NCBI GenBank assembly: GCA_030653335.1
Contig: JAURZP010000199.1
Span: forward strand, 1-8,125
Direction: 5' to 3'
DNA length: 8,125 nt
Source: Methanoregula sp.
GTDB taxonomy: Archaea > Halobacteriota > Methanomicrobia > Methanomicrobiales > Methanospirillaceae
Below are positions 6,884 to 8,125 of this stretch, one piece after another. The translations under genes and the position numbers were made by a program. The notes under the pieces were generated by a model. That model was not told the origin of the DNA and ran no database searches. It saw only the letters and a program-made list of their open reading frames with translations. The number at the start of each line of letters is the position of its first letter. Within the stretch, counting starts at the first letter, position 1.

Positions 6884-6930
6884 CAGGAAATCTCCCCACG
6901 CTGCGGTTTTTCAGCGGCACCCCGGTTCAT
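6883..6930 (-). other. 15-codon mini-ORF bridging ablB and mscS
   Basis: An ATG at 6930 overlaps the ablB TGA as ATGA. It opens a 15-codon frame (MNRGAAEKPQRGEIS) whose TGA at 6885-6883 overlaps the mscS ATG as TGATG. A GGTGGG sequence lies a few bases before its ATG. It exactly fills the intergenic gap and contains the mscS Shine-Dalgarno. It may be a translational-coupling leader, or a coincidence; a frame this short has no coding evidence by itself. Confidence 0.2.
6892..6897 (-). promoter_or_regulatory. Shine-Dalgarno of mscS
   Basis: GGGGAG stands eight bases before the ATG at 6883. It fixes that ATG as the mscS start and indicates that the channel can be translated from the polycistronic ablAB message. 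Confidence 0.7.
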
Positions 6931-7781
6931 GACTTCCCACCATCCAGTTTCTTGTACCAGACGTTCATGCTCTCCATCGATCCGCAGATGTTGGTATTAT
7001 TTGGGAGCAGTCCCCCGAACTGGTATCCAGCTCCGGCAAATACTGCATTGATCGGCCCGAAACTCGCCCGGGCGATAGTGTATGCCAGCAATATCCCCTC
7101 TTTTTTAAGCTCTGTTTCTATTGCATGGAGGAGCATGCTGGCAAAACCTCTTCCGTTGAAGAGCCGACCGGTGGCAAAATCCGTCACCTCAGCATTCCGG
7201 TTCTCTGCATCGATCTCGCAGGACGCCACGGCTGCCAGCAGGTGGAATTTTTTAATAACAAAATATCGGGTATTTCCCTGCATGGACTGCCGGATATAGT
7301 CCGGATCAAAAACAGGAAACGGGTAGGTTTTGAAAACCGAACGATATAATGCTGCAATTTCCTCCGCATTTCCTGCATGGGCATGCATCAGCGAGAATCC
7401 GTCTTGCAGCTTGTGTGAGGTCCGTTCCCCCGCATGCCCGAATGCTTCCAAAAGCGCGACAGCTATAAGCTGCTCATCATGGACCTCCTTTCGTTTCGGA
7501 TCCGAATATTTCGCCATAAACACCGCTGTCTCTTTGCCGTGGAAGAAGAACGGGACTGTAGCTTCTGTGAGATACCCGGCATCAGCAAATATCTCCACTG
7601 CGGATTCCGGTACCTTGACAAAGATTTTGGTATAGTTTTCCTTATGGGCGAGATCGTCAGCGTAACGGAGGATATCATGGATCTCGGACTGCGCCAGTTT
7701 CATGACATAGACCCTGTTATTGAAATGACCGTGCTGGATGGTGCTGCTCCCCCGGTGCAGGACCATATCACACTGCTTCAT
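6927..7781 (-). CDS. ablB: putative beta-lysine N-acetyltransferase AblB
   Basis: The enzyme transfers acetyl from acetyl-CoA to the epsilon amino group of beta-lysine, giving the compatible solute N-epsilon-acetyl-beta-lysine. The 284-residue length is normal for AblB. The family-specific N-terminal region includes IQHGHFNNRVYVMKL at residues 15-29, IFVKVPES at 53-60 and AGYLTEA..PFFFHGK at 68-83. A GNAT fold occupies about 130-284, with FKTYPFPVFDPDYI at 150-163. The acetyl-CoA-binding turn is probably in LFNGRGFASMLL (207-218), and NNTNICGSMESMNVWYKKL at 261-279 is also characteristic. The ATG at 7781 has a GGAGG four bases upstream and lies inside the end of ablA (14-base overlap), so the two enzymes of the pathway are translationally coupled. 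An internal ATG at 7766 is less likely because it would lose the ribosome site spacing. Identity is supported both by sequence and by the ablA neighbour. Confidence 0.95.
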   Translation of the reverse strand: MKQCDMVLHRGSSTIQHGHFNNRVYVMKLAQSEIHDILRYADDLAHKENYTKIFVKVPESAVEIFADAGYLTEATVPFFFHGKETAVFMAKYSDPKRKEVHDEQLIAVALLEAFGHAGERTSHKLQDGFSLMHAHAGNAEEIAALYRSVFKTYPFPVFDPDYIRQSMQGNTRYFVIKKFHLLAAVASCEIDAENRNAEVTDFATGRLFNGRGFASMLLHAIETELKKEGILLAYTIARASFGPINAVFAGAGYQFGGLLPNNTNICGSMESMNVWYKKLDGGKS

Positions 7782-8125
7782 CGTTCCTCCGTTCGATCCG
7801 GTCGTTGTTCTCCGGGATCAGGGTCGTGGTTTTATCGTAATCGGCGAGCAGTTTTGCAACACCGACTACCTTTGATTCATCGGCCCGGTTGATGTTCAGC
7901 TGGAGTTTGCAGGCAATACAATCACCGTTGCAGAAGATGCGATCATAATTTGACGGCTCCTGGTACGTGCAGATCATGCCCTCGTAATTGCGGAGCACGA
8001 CCTTGTGCACCGACCAGGTCATCAGGTAATTGGGAAAGACCGGGATCTTGCCCCCGCCGCCCGGGGCATCGACCACGTACCGGGGAACGGCAAAACCGCT
8101 CGTGTGGCCGATTAAGTTCTCCATG
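7768..8125 (-). CDS. ablA: lysine 2,3-aminomutase AblA, C-terminal part (5' end outside window)
   Basis: The radical SAM, PLP-dependent enzyme converts L-lysine to L-beta-lysine, the first step of N-epsilon-acetyl-beta-lysine synthesis. Only the last 118 complete codons are inside the window; full proteins have roughly 410-430 residues, so the radical-SAM cysteine motif is beyond the right edge. The visible ATG at 8124 is internal, in the conserved stretch ENLIGHTSGFAVPRYVVDA. PGGGGK follows at visible residues 21-26; its lysine (nt 8047-8049) corresponds to the PLP-binding lysine of characterised aminomutases. Next come PNY, KVVLRNYEGMICTYQEP, and a C-terminal cysteine group CNGDCIAC (Cys65, 69, 72), which matches the region that binds structural zinc in clostridial lysine 2,3-aminomutase. 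The tail LIPENNDRIERR is typical of the family. The stop overlaps ablB by 14 bases. Any promoter of the operon is outside the window. Confidence 0.95.
   Translation of the reverse strand, partial: MENLIGHTSGFAVPRYVVDAPGGGGKIPVFPNYLMTWSVHKVVLRNYEGMICTYQEPSNYDRIFCNGDCIACKLQLNINRADESKVVGVAKLLADYDKTTTLIPENNDRIERRNDEAV
7786..7790 (-). promoter_or_regulatory. Shine-Dalgarno of ablB inside ablA
   Basis: A perfect GGAGG lies in the last codons of ablA, four bases before the ablB ATG at 7781. It decides that start over the internal ATG at 7766 and supports coupled translation of the two pathway enzymes. Confidence 0.7.

Noticed and set aside
7434..7892. 152-codon open frame on the + strand opposite ablB and the end of ablA
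   Set aside because: It lies antisense to two confidently identified genes, its product has no recognisable domain, and it has no upstream signals.
7909..7932. CxxxCxxC in AblA as the radical-SAM 4Fe-4S motif
   Set aside because: It follows the PLP-lysine motif near the C-terminus. The radical-SAM motif of aminomutases lies in the N-terminal half, outside this window; this group matches the structural metal-site region.
1..8125. CRISPR array, insertion sequence, tRNA or integrase attachment site
   Set aside because: No regularly spaced repeats, transposase or recombinase motifs, terminal inverted repeats or tRNA-like cloverleaf were seen; coding density and gene types look like ordinary chromosome.

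Overview
The window looks like chromosomal DNA of a methanogenic archaeon, most likely of the Methanomicrobiales (Methanoregula-like). This is inferred from the paired ablA-ablB genes of the N-epsilon-acetyl-beta-lysine pathway, archaeal TATA-like promoters, oligo-T terminators, moderate GC, and secreted proteins with Ser/Thr/Pro linkers. I ran no database search, so the taxonomic call is an inference. I see no mobile element, CRISPR array, tRNA or rRNA.

Layout. On the + strand, positions 1-1533 hold the C-terminal four fifths of a Kup-type K+ transporter, cut by the left window edge. It is followed by a separate gene for a COG2426-type 'small multidrug export' membrane protein (1618-2247). 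A short AT-rich convergent region with oligo-T/oligo-A tracts (2248-2397) separates these from everything else, which is on the - strand. Read in the direction of transcription from the right edge, the - strand carries: the C-terminal end of lysine 2,3-aminomutase (ablA), beta-lysine N-acetyltransferase (ablB), an MscS-family mechanosensitive channel, a membrane-anchored DUF6544/DUF6920-like protein, and a YkgJ-type cysteine-cluster protein. Then come two apparently independent secreted-protein genes: a lipoprotein and a Sec-exported protein with two FecR-like modules.

How the genes fit together. ablA and ablB make N-epsilon-acetyl-beta-lysine, a compatible solute that methanogens accumulate in high salt. 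MscS releases solutes on hypo-osmotic shock. Kup imports K+, the fast first response to hyperosmotic stress. The right-hand genes form a tightly packed operon: ablA/ablB overlap by 14 nt; a 43-nt ablB-mscS gap is exactly spanned by a 15-codon mini-ORF; mscS and the DUF6544-like gene overlap by one base (TGATG); and the DUF6544-like stop abuts the ykgJ-like start (TGAATG). The two uncharacterised proteins are therefore probably co-expressed with the solute pathway and channel, which is the most interesting lead here. The kup end of the window is convergent with the operon and about 3.4 kb from it, so its link to osmoregulation rests on function and neighbourhood only.
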